Notes: generated from the sequence alone by a model not told the origin. DNA of 64,000 nt from a halophilic archaeon (GCA_003298465.1 QNGA01000001.1:620001-684000); one strand, 5' to 3'; numbered from the stretch's first letter, positions 53,021 to 61,087 are shown. Program-made: numbers and translations.

Positions 53021-53596
53021 CTACCGTAACTGCTCCTCCAGACCCCACTCCTCGGCCCGCCGCTCGGCCTGTTCGCGGGCCTCCTCCCGGATGGATGCGA
53101 TGCGTTCCTCGTCCTCCAGGAACGCCTCGACCGCGCCGGACGACGCGCTCTCCTCGTCGGGCCCGGCGACCGTCTCGCCGCGGTCGGACGGCGCGGCGCT
53201 CCGCGTTCGCGCGGCCAGGTCGCCGTCGCCGCCGAGGCGGTCGGCGGGCATCCCGGGCGGCACCCGGAGTTCGGGCGTGTCGTGGACGCCGTCGAGGTCG
53301 GACGGGGCCGACTCGTAGAGGTCGACGCTGTACGGACCGGGGACGGCGAGGTCGGAGAGCGCCGCCGGCCCGCCCCGGTCCGTCCCGGTGTGGTACGCCA
53401 GCACCGGAACGCCCGCCTCGAAGGTGAGGACGCCGCTGCCGTCGGCGCCGAGCAACAGCGCGTCGCTCGGTTCGAACACGGCGTACCCCGTCAGTTCGCG
53501 GTCGAGCGCGTCGGCGAGCGCGGCGCTCGGGTCGTCGACCACGCGCGAACGGACGAGCGTTCCGCGCGGGAGCGTCGGTCCGCTGGCGAGGTTCAT
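53021..53596 (-). CDS. Partner protein translated with the MinD-like ATPase
   Basis: The 191-residue acidic protein starts MNLASGPTLPRGTLVRSRVVDD and has a compact alpha-beta part (LADALDRELTGYAVFEPSDALLLGADGSGVLTFEAGVPVLAYHTGTD). A charged linker and a C-terminal coiled-coil-like tail follow (EAFLEDEERIASIREEAREQAERRAEEWGLEEQLR). I do not recognise the domain. Its ATG overlaps the TGA of the upstream MinD-like gene in an ATGA, so the two should be co-translated. A function in the same pathway as the ATPase is inference. Confidence 0.7.
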   Translation of the reverse strand: MNLASGPTLPRGTLVRSRVVDDPSAALADALDRELTGYAVFEPSDALLLGADGSGVLTFEAGVPVLAYHTGTDRGGPAALSDLAVPGPYSVDLYESAPSDLDGVHDTPELRVPPGMPADRLGGDGDLAARTRSAAPSDRGETVAGPDEESASSGAVEAFLEDEERIASIREEAREQAERRAEEWGLEEQLR

Positions 53597-54366
53597 GGCG
53601 AATCGGGGATGACGGCGCTGCGGAATCGCTCGGCGACCTCGTCCGACTCCCCGTCGCGCACGTCCAGCGCGGCGGCCGCGTCGCGGTAGGCCCGCGCCGG
53701 GGCGCTGTCCGGCGCGTGGGCGAGCAACGGTTCGCCCGCCTGCCGGGCCGCGCGCGCGGCGTCGGCGTCCGGGACCGTCCCGAGCGTCGGGCCGTCGAAG
53801 TAGCGCTCGCACTTCTCGGCGATGGCGTCCACGTTCTCGGACTCGTGGACCTTGTTGAACAGGACGCCAGCGGTACTGGTGCCGTACGAGTGGGCGTACT
53901 CCTGGACTTTCAGCCCGTCGCTCACGGAGGGAATCGTCGGCTGGAGGACGACGACCACGCGGTCGGCGAGCACGACCGGCAGGACGGCGCTCTTGCTCCC
54001 GAGCGCCGCCGGAGAGTCGAGCAGCAGGACGTCCGCGTCGGCGGCGAGGTCGGCGACCACGTCGCGGAGGCGCTCGGCGTCGGCGCGCTCGAACGCACGG
54101 AGACTGGTTCCGCAGGGGACGACCGAGAGTCCGAACCGTTCGTAGACCGCGTCCTCGACCGCCGCGTCGGTCCCCTCGACGAGGAGGTCGTGGAGCGTCG
54201 TCTTCGCGTCGGCCAGGCCGGTGTGGAACAGCAGGTTGGCCATCCCGGTGTCGGCGTCGACGACCGTCACGTCGTACTCCTCGGCCAGCGCCATCCCGAG
54301 CGCGAGCGTGCTGGTCGTCTTCCCCGTACCGCCTTTCCCGCTCGCTACCGCGAACGCCTCGACCAT
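53593..54366 (-). CDS. MinD/ParA-type deviant-Walker ATPase
   Basis: The 257-residue protein has the deviant Walker A motif KGGTGKTTSTLALG near residue 11 and VVDADTGMANLLFHTG. It also has LLLDSPAALGSKSAVLPVVLADRVVVVLQPTIPSVSDGLK and VLFNKVHESENVD, all as in MinD/ParA proteins that position cell components at membranes or on DNA. It lacks an obvious C-terminal amphipathic membrane-targeting helix. In haloarchaea, MinD homologues place the archaellum and chemoreceptors, not division. It is translationally coupled to the gene at 53021. Confidence 0.9.
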   Translation of the reverse strand: MVEAFAVASGKGGTGKTTSTLALGMALAEEYDVTVVDADTGMANLLFHTGLADAKTTLHDLLVEGTDAAVEDAVYERFGLSVVPCGTSLRAFERADAERLRDVVADLAADADVLLLDSPAALGSKSAVLPVVLADRVVVVLQPTIPSVSDGLKVQEYAHSYGTSTAGVLFNKVHESENVDAIAEKCERYFDGPTLGTVPDADAARAARQAGEPLLAHAPDSAPARAYRDAAAALDVRDGESDEVAERFRSAVIPDSP

Positions 54367-54736
54367 TACCTGTCACTGGTCGCGTCATGGTTTAAAAATT
54401 CACACCCTTCGTCGGTAGAGAGAACCGCCCGGTCGCGGTTCGGCGTCGACGACTTCACGCCGGACCCGTCGCTCTCCCCGACGCCGTCTGCGGATTCGTC
54501 GACGAGCGACGCACACGCCGGGGAACCTCCGGGAGACGAATCGCTACGGCGTCGCCACCGGACGGATGCTCGCCGTGCCACCGGCCCCTCGCGGCACTCC
54601 GACGCACCACGAGGGTCGCCAGTGCGCCCTCGCTACACGCACCCAAAACGACGAAAAGTGACATATCAGGCCCTCACTATCCTGCTGCGGTCGAAGGATG
54701 AAAAAGAACTTATCGCCGGGGGTTCACCCTCCGGGC
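54367..54736. other. Intergenic, about 370 nt, between the MinD-like and nucleotidyltransferase genes
   Basis: Divergent region. On the plus strand AACTTATC at 54707-54714 is about 26 nt before the next ATG and could be its TATA box. An in-frame ATG at 54698 would put the TATA box inside the gene and is rejected. No gene was recognised in the rest. Confidence 0.5.
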
Positions 54737-55705
54737 ATGAAAGCCGTCGTCCTCGCAGGCGGATACGCGACGCGACTGTGGCCGATCACGAAGAATCGGC
54801 CGAAGATGTTCCTCCCCATCGGCGAGACCACGGTTATAGACCGCATCTTCGCCGACCTCGAGGAAGACGAACGCGTCGACGAAGTGTTCGTCAGCACCAA
54901 CGAACGATTTGCCGAGGATTTCGAGCAGCACCTCGCGGACAGTCCGTTCGAGAAGCCGACGCTGTCCATCGAGGACACGTCCGAGGAGGACGAGAAGTTC
55001 GGCGTCGTCGGCGCCCTCGCCCAGCTCGTCGACCGGGAGAACGTCGACGACGACCTCGTCGTCATCGCCGGCGACAACCTCATCAGCTTCGACGTCGGCG
55101 ACTTCATCGACTTCTTCGAGCGCAACGGGGCGTCCGGCCTCGCCGCATACGACGTGGGGAGCCGCGAGCTCGCAAAATCCTACGGGCTCGTCGAACTCGA
55201 CGGCGAACAGGTCGTCGACTTCCAGGAGAAGCCCGACGACCCCAACTCCACGCTGGTGTCTATCGCCTGCTACGCCTTCACCCAGGACACGCTTCCCATG
55301 CTGGAGGAGTACCTCTCCGGGGGGAACAACCCCGACGAACCCGGCTGGTTCGTCCAGTGGCTCCAGTCCCGCAAACCGGTGTACGCCTACACGTTCGAGG
55401 AGGCGTGGTTCGACATCGGGACGCCCGAGAGCTATCTCGACGCGGTCGCGTGGTATCTCGACGGCGAGTCCCACGTCGCCGACAGCGCGACCCTGGACGA
55501 CGCCACGGTCGGAGAGAACGTCCACGTCATGGACGACGCGGAACTACTGAACGCCAGCGTCAACAACGCCGTCATCTTCCCCGGGGCGACCATCCGGGAC
55601 TGCGAGGTTCGCAACTCGATCATCGACGAGAAGACCCACATCGAGAACATGGACCTCTCGGGTGCGCTCATCGGCGCACACACACAGATTACGAACGGGC
55701 AGTAG
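54737..55705 (+). CDS. NDP-sugar nucleotidyltransferase
   Basis: The enzyme joins a sugar 1-phosphate to a nucleoside triphosphate to make an activated sugar, for example for glycoproteins or exopolysaccharide. The 322-residue protein has the nucleotide loop AVVLAGGYATRLWPITKNRPKMFLPIG at the N-terminus, VVIAGDNLISFD, the sugar-binding VDFQEKPDDPNST and WFDIGTPESYLDAV. A left-handed beta-helix-like tail follows (VADSATLDDATVGENVHVMDDAELLNASVNNAVIFPGATIRDCEV, region). Base and sugar cannot be told. The ATG at 54737 is followed at once by the conserved motif, and a TATA-like box is 26 nt upstream. Confidence 0.9.
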   Translation: MKAVVLAGGYATRLWPITKNRPKMFLPIGETTVIDRIFADLEEDERVDEVFVSTNERFAEDFEQHLADSPFEKPTLSIEDTSEEDEKFGVVGALAQLVDRENVDDDLVVIAGDNLISFDVGDFIDFFERNGASGLAAYDVGSRELAKSYGLVELDGEQVVDFQEKPDDPNSTLVSIACYAFTQDTLPMLEEYLSGGNNPDEPGWFVQWLQSRKPVYAYTFEEAWFDIGTPESYLDAVAWYLDGESHVADSATLDDATVGENVHVMDDAELLNASVNNAVIFPGATIRDCEVRNSIIDEKTHIENMDLSGALIGAHTQITNGQ

Positions 55706-56291
55706 CGCCCGGTCTGACGCCGAAGTAAATCTCCCGCTTTTCGTCCGTTTCGCCGTCGTTCGCTTCGTCGCGCAACAGCGACAGGACCTGCGCGACGGCG
55801 CGGTGGTTGCCGTCGGCGACGTAGGCTGGGTCGTCGCCCTCCTCCACCACGACGAGGCGGCCGTTCGTCCCCGACGCCTCGATGTCGTCGGCCAGCGACG
55901 CGACCTCCTCGAAGTCCTCCTCGGCCTTCGCGTCGAACTCGGTCGCGTCGTCGGCCTCGCGGATGCGCTTCGCCACGGTCCCTATCCGCCCGTCGTCGGC
56001 GAGCGCTCGCCAGCCCTCGCTCTCCGGTCCGACGACGACCCGCAGGTCGCGCAGTTCGTCCACCGACAGTTCGGTCCGGTACCACCCCGCCTCCTCGGCC
56101 CCGAACACGCGGCCGGCGATGGGTTTGCGGTCGACGAGTTCCTCGCGGAGACCGGGTTCCGTCGGCAGGCCGTCGGGGTCGGGCGCGTCCGACTCGTCCT
56201 CGACCTCGTTCGCCAGCCAGTACTGCATCACCTCGGTCCGGGACACCGGCTCCAGGCGGTCGTCCGCCCGGAGGCGCTCTTCGATATCCAT
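55689..56291 (-). CDS. ParB/sulfiredoxin-like domain protein, unknown
   Basis: The 200-residue protein ends in a motif VVEEGDDPAYVADGNHRAVAQVLSLL, with the DGxHR pattern of ParB-type and sulfiredoxin-like nucleotide-binding domains. The N-terminal half (MDIEERLRADDRLEPVSRTEVMQYWLANEVED, ELVDRKPIAGRVFGAEEAGW) shows no second motif. Function is unknown; CTPase or kinase activity is possible on family grounds. The ATG at 56291 was chosen because the upstream frame is arginine-rich. It overlaps the end of the nucleotidyltransferase gene by 17 bases. Confidence 0.6.
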   Translation of the reverse strand: MDIEERLRADDRLEPVSRTEVMQYWLANEVEDESDAPDPDGLPTEPGLREELVDRKPIAGRVFGAEEAGWYRTELSVDELRDLRVVVGPESEGWRALADDGRIGTVAKRIREADDATEFDAKAEEDFEEVASLADDIEASGTNGRLVVVEEGDDPAYVADGNHRAVAQVLSLLRDEANDGETDEKREIYFGVRPGATARS

Positions 56292-56428
56292 GGATTCGTT
56301 CGAAGAGTCGGTACGGGGAGAAAGATTGTGGCAGGCGACGACGGCCCGTTCGGGTGGCGGCGTCCAACCGCCGTCGCCACAGCGTCGTTTCGTTCGCTCG
56401 CGATATCGCCGCTGGCGTCCCGGGGGAC

Positions 56429-57142
56429 CTACCCGAGCCAGGCGTCCTCGACCCGGACGGTTCCGCGAGTGCCGTCCCACTCGGTCTCGTACTCCAGTTC
56501 GATGGGGCGGTCCATGTGCGGGCCGTCCGTCACCAGCGTCTCGAACTCGCCGCCCTCGCCGAGAACGTGGACGCCGTACTCGTCGTTGAGCGCTTCGAGG
56601 TCGGCGAGCGCGTCGGCGTCGAGGGTGCGGCCGAGCCACGACTCGTCGAGACCGTAGGCGGCCACGGCGATGATGCGTATCTCGAAGCCGGCGTCGAGCA
56701 TGGCGCGGGCGAGTTCGCCGGGGTCCTCCCGCCAGAGGGGGGCGAACAGGTCGGCGTCGAGGCGCTCGCACATCGCCTCGATGCGGCTGGTCTGGAACTC
56801 GCTCTCGACCGCGCCGGCGGTGACGCCGGCCACGTCGAGATCGAGGTCGGTCAGGGCGTCTTCGAGGACCGCGAGTTCCCGGTCCCCCTGCGCGCCGGCG
56901 TCGTCCGCGTCGCCGGCCGCGAAGTCGTCCGGTTCGACCTCGACGAGCGGGACGCCGACGCTCTCGGCCGCGAGCGCGGCCAGGTCGGTCGCCGGCACGT
57001 GGTACATGTAGGAGTCGCCCTCGGGGTGGACGGTGAGCAGGCGCTCGACGGGGAGTCCCGATTCGAGCGCGCGGTACAGCGCCCACGAGGAGTCCTTGCC
57101 GCCCGAGAAGAGGCTGACCCACCCGGCCGATTCGTCGGTCAT
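56429..57142 (-). CDS. dph6: Diphthine-ammonia ligase (Dph6-like, DUF71)
   Basis: Dph6 makes the last step of diphthamide on elongation factor 2, with ATP and ammonia. The 237-residue PP-loop protein has SLFSGGKDSSWALYRAL at the N-terminus and HVPATDLAALAAESVGVPLVEVEPDD. SRIEAMCERLDADLFAPLWREDPGELARAMLDAGFEIRIIAVAAYGLDESWLG (region) and VHVLGEGGEFETLVTDGP complete the DUF71 signature. The start at 57142 follows a TATA-like CTTTACCC about 25 nt away on this strand. Confidence 0.88.
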   Translation of the reverse strand: MTDESAGWVSLFSGGKDSSWALYRALESGLPVERLLTVHPEGDSYMYHVPATDLAALAAESVGVPLVEVEPDDFAAGDADDAGAQGDRELAVLEDALTDLDLDVAGVTAGAVESEFQTSRIEAMCERLDADLFAPLWREDPGELARAMLDAGFEIRIIAVAAYGLDESWLGRTLDADALADLEALNDEYGVHVLGEGGEFETLVTDGPHMDRPIELEYETEWDGTRGTVRVEDAWLG

Positions 57143-57291
57143 ACCCGGGAGTAGGCCGTCGCGGGTAAAGGTGCGACGGATTTTCGACGTCGACCCGCTC
57201 GACCGCCCGGCGTGGGTCCGACGCCGACCCTGGAAACTACACGGACGTGGATACCTCGAACGATGGAACGGGACAGACGATTCGTTTGTAT

Positions 57292-57303
57292 CCACGAACG
57301 TGG
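57292..57303 (+). promoter_or_regulatory. Inverted repeat in the dph6-purH divergent region
   Basis: CCACG/CGTGG with AA between them (57292-57303) lies within TATCCACGAACGTGGGTATA. The related GTGGATACC occurs once more near 57247-57255. A TATA-like CTTTTGG at 57331-57337 is about 26 nt before the purH ATG. The pair could be an operator for purine control; this is a guess from position. Confidence 0.3.
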
Positions 57304-57359
57304 GTATAAGCTGGCGACCAACCACAACGTCTTTTGGTCCGGCGCGCGCCGGTTCGAGT

Positions 57360-58982
57360 ATGACACGAATCGCTGGCATGGCCGGGAACCGTGGTCGAAA
57401 CCTCCTCCACCTCGACGACCTCGCGCCGGGCGGGGCGGAACTCGCGGTCGTGCTGACCACCGACCCGGACGCGCCGGTCTTGGAGAAAGCCGAGGAGCGC
57501 GGCGTTCCGACCGAGGTCGTCGAACTCGGCGACGACGCGCGCCGCGAGCACGAGCGCCGGGTGCTCGACGCGCTCGACGCCCACGAGTTCGACCTCGTCT
57601 GTCTCGACGGGTACATGCGCATCCTGACGGACGAGTTCCTCGACGCGGTGCCGACGACGCTGAACGTCCACCCCGCCCTGCTCCCGTCGTTCCCGGGCAC
57701 GGACGCCTGGGGCGACGCGCTCGACGCGGGCGTGGACGTGACCGGTTGCACCGTCCACGTCGTCACGGACGCCACCGACGAGTCGGGCGAGGTCGACCCC
57801 GAGAAGGTCGACAGCGGCCCCGTCGTCACCCAGGAACCGGTTCCGGTGTACGAGGGCGACGACCGCGACTCGCTGAAAGAGCGCGTGCTCCACGAGGGCG
57901 AGTTCAGGGCCTACCCGCGCGCGGTGAAGTGGTTCGCGGAGGGCCGCGTCGACGTCGCGGACGACGCCAGCGCGGTCCGCGTCGAGGGCGACGAGGGCGG
58001 GCCGTTCCCGGAGCGCCGGGTCGAGACGGCCGACCGCGCGGCCGACCTGCGGTACGGCGAGAACCCCCACCAGGACGCCGCGCTGTACGCCGACGCGACC
58101 TGCGAGGAGGCGAGCGTCGTGCGCGCCGACCAGTTGAACGAGGGCGCGAAGGGGATGGGGTACAACAACTACAACGACGCCGACGCCGCGCTGAATCTCG
58201 TCAAGGAGTTCGACCGCCCGGCCGCCGCGGTCATCAAGCACACGAACCCCGCCGGCTGCGCCACGGCCGACACGCTGGCCGACGCCTACGACCGCGCGCT
58301 CGCGACCGACCCGAAGAGCGCGTTCGGCGGCATCGTCGCCCTCAACCGGGAGTGCGACGCGGCCACCGCCGAGCGGGTCACCGACTCGTTCAAGGAGGTC
58401 GTCGTCGCGCCGGGCTACACCGACGACGCGCTCGACGCCCTCTTCGAGAAGGACAACCTTCGCGTCCTCGACCTCCACACCGAGGGCGACCTCGGCGAGG
58501 TGACGGAGCGGACCACGGAGAAGGACCTCGTCGGCGGTCGCCTCGTCCAGGAGCGCGACCGGCAAGCGCCGACCCGCGAGGACCTCGAAGTCGTCACCGA
58601 CCGGACGCCGACCGACGACCAGTACGAATCCCTGCTGTTCGCCTGGCAGACCATCAAGCACGTCAAGTCGAACGCCATCCTGTTCGCCGACGGCACCGAG
58701 ACGGTGGGCGTCGGCGCGGGCCAGGTCAGCCGCGTGGACGCCGTCGAGATAGCGAAGATGAAGGCCGAACGCGACGCCGAGGGCAAGGACGCCGACGGCG
58801 CGGTGATGGCCAGCGACGCCTTCTTCCCCTTCCCGGACGCCATCGAGGCCGCCGCCGAGGCCGGCATCGAGGCCGTCGTCCAGCCCGGCGGTTCGGTCAA
58901 CGACGAGGACGTCATCGACGCCGCCGACGAGCACGACATAGCGATGGTGTTCACGGGTAGTCGGTGCTTCAGGCACGACTGA
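57360..58982 (+). CDS. purNH: Fused GAR transformylase (PurN) and AICAR transformylase (PurH N-part), no IMP cyclohydrolase
   Basis: The 540-residue protein joins two folate-dependent purine enzymes. Residues about 1-190 are PurN-like, with MAGNRGRNLLHL as the entry loop, LDGYMRILTDEFL, LNVHPALLPSFPGTDAW, VDVTGCTVHVVTDATDESGEV and SLKERVLHEGEFRAYPRAV. Residues about 215-540 are the AICAR transformylase, with YGENPHQDAALYAD, GMGYNNYNDADAALNLV, VIKHTNPAGCATADTL, KSAFGGIVALNREC, FAWQTIKHVKSNAI and FFPFPDAIEAAAEAG. The IMP cyclohydrolase part of bacterial PurH is missing, as in archaea that use PurO. The fusion is a haloarchaeal trait as I know it. Confidence 0.93.
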   Translation: MTRIAGMAGNRGRNLLHLDDLAPGGAELAVVLTTDPDAPVLEKAEERGVPTEVVELGDDARREHERRVLDALDAHEFDLVCLDGYMRILTDEFLDAVPTTLNVHPALLPSFPGTDAWGDALDAGVDVTGCTVHVVTDATDESGEVDPEKVDSGPVVTQEPVPVYEGDDRDSLKERVLHEGEFRAYPRAVKWFAEGRVDVADDASAVRVEGDEGGPFPERRVETADRAADLRYGENPHQDAALYADATCEEASVVRADQLNEGAKGMGYNNYNDADAALNLVKEFDRPAAAVIKHTNPAGCATADTLADAYDRALATDPKSAFGGIVALNRECDAATAERVTDSFKEVVVAPGYTDDALDALFEKDNLRVLDLHTEGDLGEVTERTTEKDLVGGRLVQERDRQAPTREDLEVVTDRTPTDDQYESLLFAWQTIKHVKSNAILFADGTETVGVGAGQVSRVDAVEIAKMKAERDAEGKDADGAVMASDAFFPFPDAIEAAAEAGIEAVVQPGGSVNDEDVIDAADEHDIAMVFTGSRCFRHD

Positions 58983-59028
58983 CCGAAAAGAGAGTGCCTG
59001 AAGCTCGGAAGACGCGGTTCGTCTTCCG
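58966..59028 (+). terminator. Two tandem inverted repeats at the end of purNH
   Basis: GCTTCAGGCAC (58966-58976), inside the last codons, pairs with GTGCCTGAAGC (58994-59004), a perfect 11-bp stem whose loop spans the stop codon. Immediately after it, CGGAAGACG (59006-59014) and CGTCTTCCG (59020-59028) form a perfect 9-bp stem with a 5-nt loop. Both fit transcription ending or mRNA stabilisation, with no U-run. Confidence 0.55.
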
Positions 59029-59158
59029 GCGTTTCCAGCACCACTGAGCGTCGACGCGCTCGAAACGCGAGCGTAGCGAACCGGCGGCGTCCCGGACGCG
59101 CCCGTCCGGTCGTCCCGCGGAGCGGAGATTCAAGTCACCGCCCGTCTAACGTCCGGTG

Positions 59159-59668
59159 ATGGGACTACTCGGCGACACCAAAGTCAAGGCGTTAGTCGCT
59201 GGACTGGTGCTCTCGGTCGTCCTGCTGGTCGTCATCGCCGCGTTCGGTCTGCTCGCGGCGCTGTCGGCGCTGGGCGACCCCGCCGGCGGCGCGCCGCTGC
59301 TGTTCGTCCTGCTCGACGCGGCCGCACCGTACATCGTCGCGGGGCTGCTCGACGCCCTGGTCGCGGGCGTGCTGGCCGTCGCGCTGGCGGTGACGGCGGT
59401 TCGGCGAGCGTCGCTCCCGCGGAACGACCGGCTGGCGCGGCTCGCGGAGACGGTCGAGCGCGCGTCTCCGAAGGCGCGGTCCGTCGGTCTCTCCGACCGC
59501 GTCGCGCCGACGACGGAGGACCGCATCGACGACCTCAAGCAGCGCTACGTCGAGGGCGACATCGGCGAACTGGAGTACGAGCGCCGGCTGCAGGAGCTCA
59601 TGGACGACGAGTCGGTCGACGCCGACCGGGTGCGGCGCGAGCGAATCGACCGGGAGTTCGAACTGTAG
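59159..59668 (+). CDS. Membrane protein with SHOCT-like C-terminal domain
   Basis: The 169-residue protein has two transmembrane segments (ALVAGLVLSVVLLVVIAAFGLLAALSALG and APYIVAGLLDALVAGVLAVALAVTAV). A cytoplasmic tail ends in the SHOCT pattern EDRIDDLKQRYVEGDIGELEYERRLQELMDD. SHOCT domains are short helical modules linked to oligomerisation or proteolysis, and haloarchaea have many such proteins. A GTG at 59156 and this ATG are adjacent alternatives. The function is unknown. Confidence 0.78.
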   Translation: MGLLGDTKVKALVAGLVLSVVLLVVIAAFGLLAALSALGDPAGGAPLLFVLLDAAAPYIVAGLLDALVAGVLAVALAVTAVRRASLPRNDRLARLAETVERASPKARSVGLSDRVAPTTEDRIDDLKQRYVEGDIGELEYERRLQELMDDESVDADRVRRERIDREFEL

Positions 59669-59706
59669 TCAGTTCTCGACGGTGATCGAACGATGAGAGC
59701 AGTAGA

Positions 59707-59934
59707 TTGGCCGACCTCGAGCGCGGGGACGGCTACTTTAGCACTCCGGCGACCAGCGTCGAGCAAGCCATCGAGCTGGGCGTCGACGAGTTCCCCGGCG
59801 ATACGGAGGACGACTTCACGGCCGTCGACTGTCCCGAGTGCGGTATGGCTGGACGCGCTCGGCCGCGGTACCGCGGCGACATTCGGGAGTGCGAGAAGTG
59901 CGAGCACGTCCGGGCCGGTGCCGATGGGTGCTGA
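59707..59934 (+). CDS. Putative 75-residue zinc-ribbon protein
   Basis: The frame starts at a TTG with MADLERGDGYFSTPATSVEQA. It holds a clear zinc-ribbon, CPECGMAGRARPRYRGDIRECEKCEH, with four cysteines. The start is weak, and the true N-terminus could be upstream or lost. Its 3' end overlaps the next short frame by 11 bases. Small zinc-ribbon proteins of this kind occur often in haloarchaeal accessory DNA; no role can be given. Confidence 0.45.
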   Translation: MADLERGDGYFSTPATSVEQAIELGVDEFPGDTEDDFTAVDCPECGMAGRARPRYRGDIRECEKCEHVRAGADGC

Positions 59935-60049
59935 ACACCAGCAGCGTATCTCGCGCAAGGACCTCGTAGCGAGCACACTGGTTGGGGGTCTCGGCGAGGT
60001 GCTCCGGACCGATATCAGGACCGCTGTCTCGGCTTCTGCGGTCCGCTAA
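59924..60049 (+). CDS. Possible 41-residue protein overlapping the zinc-ribbon gene
   Basis: An ATG inside the last codons of the previous frame opens MGAEHQQRISRKDLVASTLVG and ends after RTDIRTAVSASAVR. The product is basic and helical by composition and has no recognised family. The overlap would allow coupling. Support is weak, since it is short. Confidence 0.3.
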   Translation: MGAEHQQRISRKDLVASTLVGGLGEVLRTDIRTAVSASAVR

Positions 60050-60078
60050 AGAGATTTCTTTGCGCTTTCGTACACGAT

Positions 60079-60726
60079 TTATGCGGAATTCGGGGGATTT
60101 ATCGTCAACCCGGGGCCGGGAGCATCTGGATCCTCAATAAATACGCGTGCAGGGGGTCCGTATGTCCAGACTGCGTCTATACCGGTGTCGCCGTCGTTGG
60201 GGGTAACAGTACCTACCCATGGAGAGCCACCATCCCGAATCTCGTCTTGACCATATTCGAAATAGGTATCATGAGGCTCCATCACCTCGCTGCCGTCGAT
60301 GGTGTAATCGTACCCGGGGTAGTCCGGATTCTCGTCTCTCTCTACCTTTATTGTCGCTCTGCTCGACGTATCTTCTTTGCTGACGTTTATGTACCCGTAA
60401 TCGTTATAGGTAACCTTGATTTCCTTGACCGCATCGTCAGAGGCCATCCAGTAGTTGTCTACCCCTCCATCGTTAATATACCCGTCCGCATAGTCTCCGT
60501 CCGAACTTATCGTGTCCCCTGCATCAGCCCTACTACCCTTTTCTAGATCGGCGTGGGCTTCGGTAGTGATTATCTGATACTGCCATTCATTACTGTTGCA
60601 AGAGAGCCGTATTTCCTCCGAATTCGCTGCTGCTGTCCCGGTCGCGGCGATTCCACCGACAACTCCGAGTCCAGCAGTTGCAGTCGATCGGAGGAACCGT
60701 CGTCGTCCAAGTTCTTTCTCTCTCAT
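60079..60726 (-). CDS. Tat-exported protein of unknown function in an AT-richer patch
   Basis: The 215-residue protein has a clear twin-arginine signal (GRRRFLRSTATAGLGVVGG) and a probable cleavage after the AATGTAAA region. The mature protein is acidic and tyrosine-rich (DGDYADGYINDGGVDNYWMASDDAV, YNDYGYINVSKED, NPDYPGYDYTIDGSE), beta-rich by appearance, with a proline-rich end. One cysteine (LSCNSNEW) is present. I recognise no family. The DNA is visibly less G+C-rich than its neighbours, and codons ending in A/T are common, so recent acquisition is likely. A TATA-like gatataag lies about 30-38 nt upstream on this strand. Confidence 0.65.
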   Translation of the reverse strand: MREKELGRRRFLRSTATAGLGVVGGIAATGTAAANSEEIRLSCNSNEWQYQIITTEAHADLEKGSRADAGDTISSDGDYADGYINDGGVDNYWMASDDAVKEIKVTYNDYGYINVSKEDTSSRATIKVERDENPDYPGYDYTIDGSEVMEPHDTYFEYGQDEIRDGGSPWVGTVTPNDGDTGIDAVWTYGPPARVFIEDPDAPGPGLTINPPNSA

Positions 60727-61087
60727 ACTCCATTGGATTTAGAATGTTGAAACCTTATATCTATTGAAATAGAAGGATATATTATACTCTCGTTAATATG
60801 GGGGCTTTAATAAATTACCCCCTGGCACTGGATAGAAGGACCTGTTGGATGAATGGAGGGATACCATTCCTTCCAGGATTCCCACCAGGAGTTGCGCCAA
60901 TTATTGTCTAGCCGCTCGGAAAATCTGGTCGAAGGGCTGGCAGGATACGGATGAACCGCGCCACGACCACGCCGATTACCCCGGTCCCCGCACCCGCTGC
61001 GAACCGGTGAATAGACCCCAGACCGAGTCGAGACGGTAAAAGATGCCCCGCCACTTCTACTTCCGTTTACAGCCCTAAGAATACGCC
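60727..61087. other. AT-richer intergenic stretch, about 360 nt
   Basis: This contains the promoter of the gene at 60079, a long A/T-rich stretch (about 60740-60830), and GAATGG/CCATTC as a 6-bp inverted repeat at 60851-60869. A minus-strand frame about 60810-60950 long encodes a tryptophan-rich peptide (NNWRNSWWESWKEWYPSIH) that may be a gene remnant, but has no family that I recognise. Confidence 0.4.

Noticed and set aside
54698..54736. Upstream ATG giving 13 extra residues to the sugar nucleotidyltransferase
   Set aside because: It would put the TATA-like element inside the gene, and the family begins at MKAVVLAGG.
57237..58976. 579-codon minus-strand frame opposite purNH
   Set aside because: Shadow of the purine fusion gene.
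60079..60726. Exported protein as halocin precursor
   Set aside because: It has the Tat signal of halocin precursors, but no cysteine-rich or other halocin-like C-terminal part.
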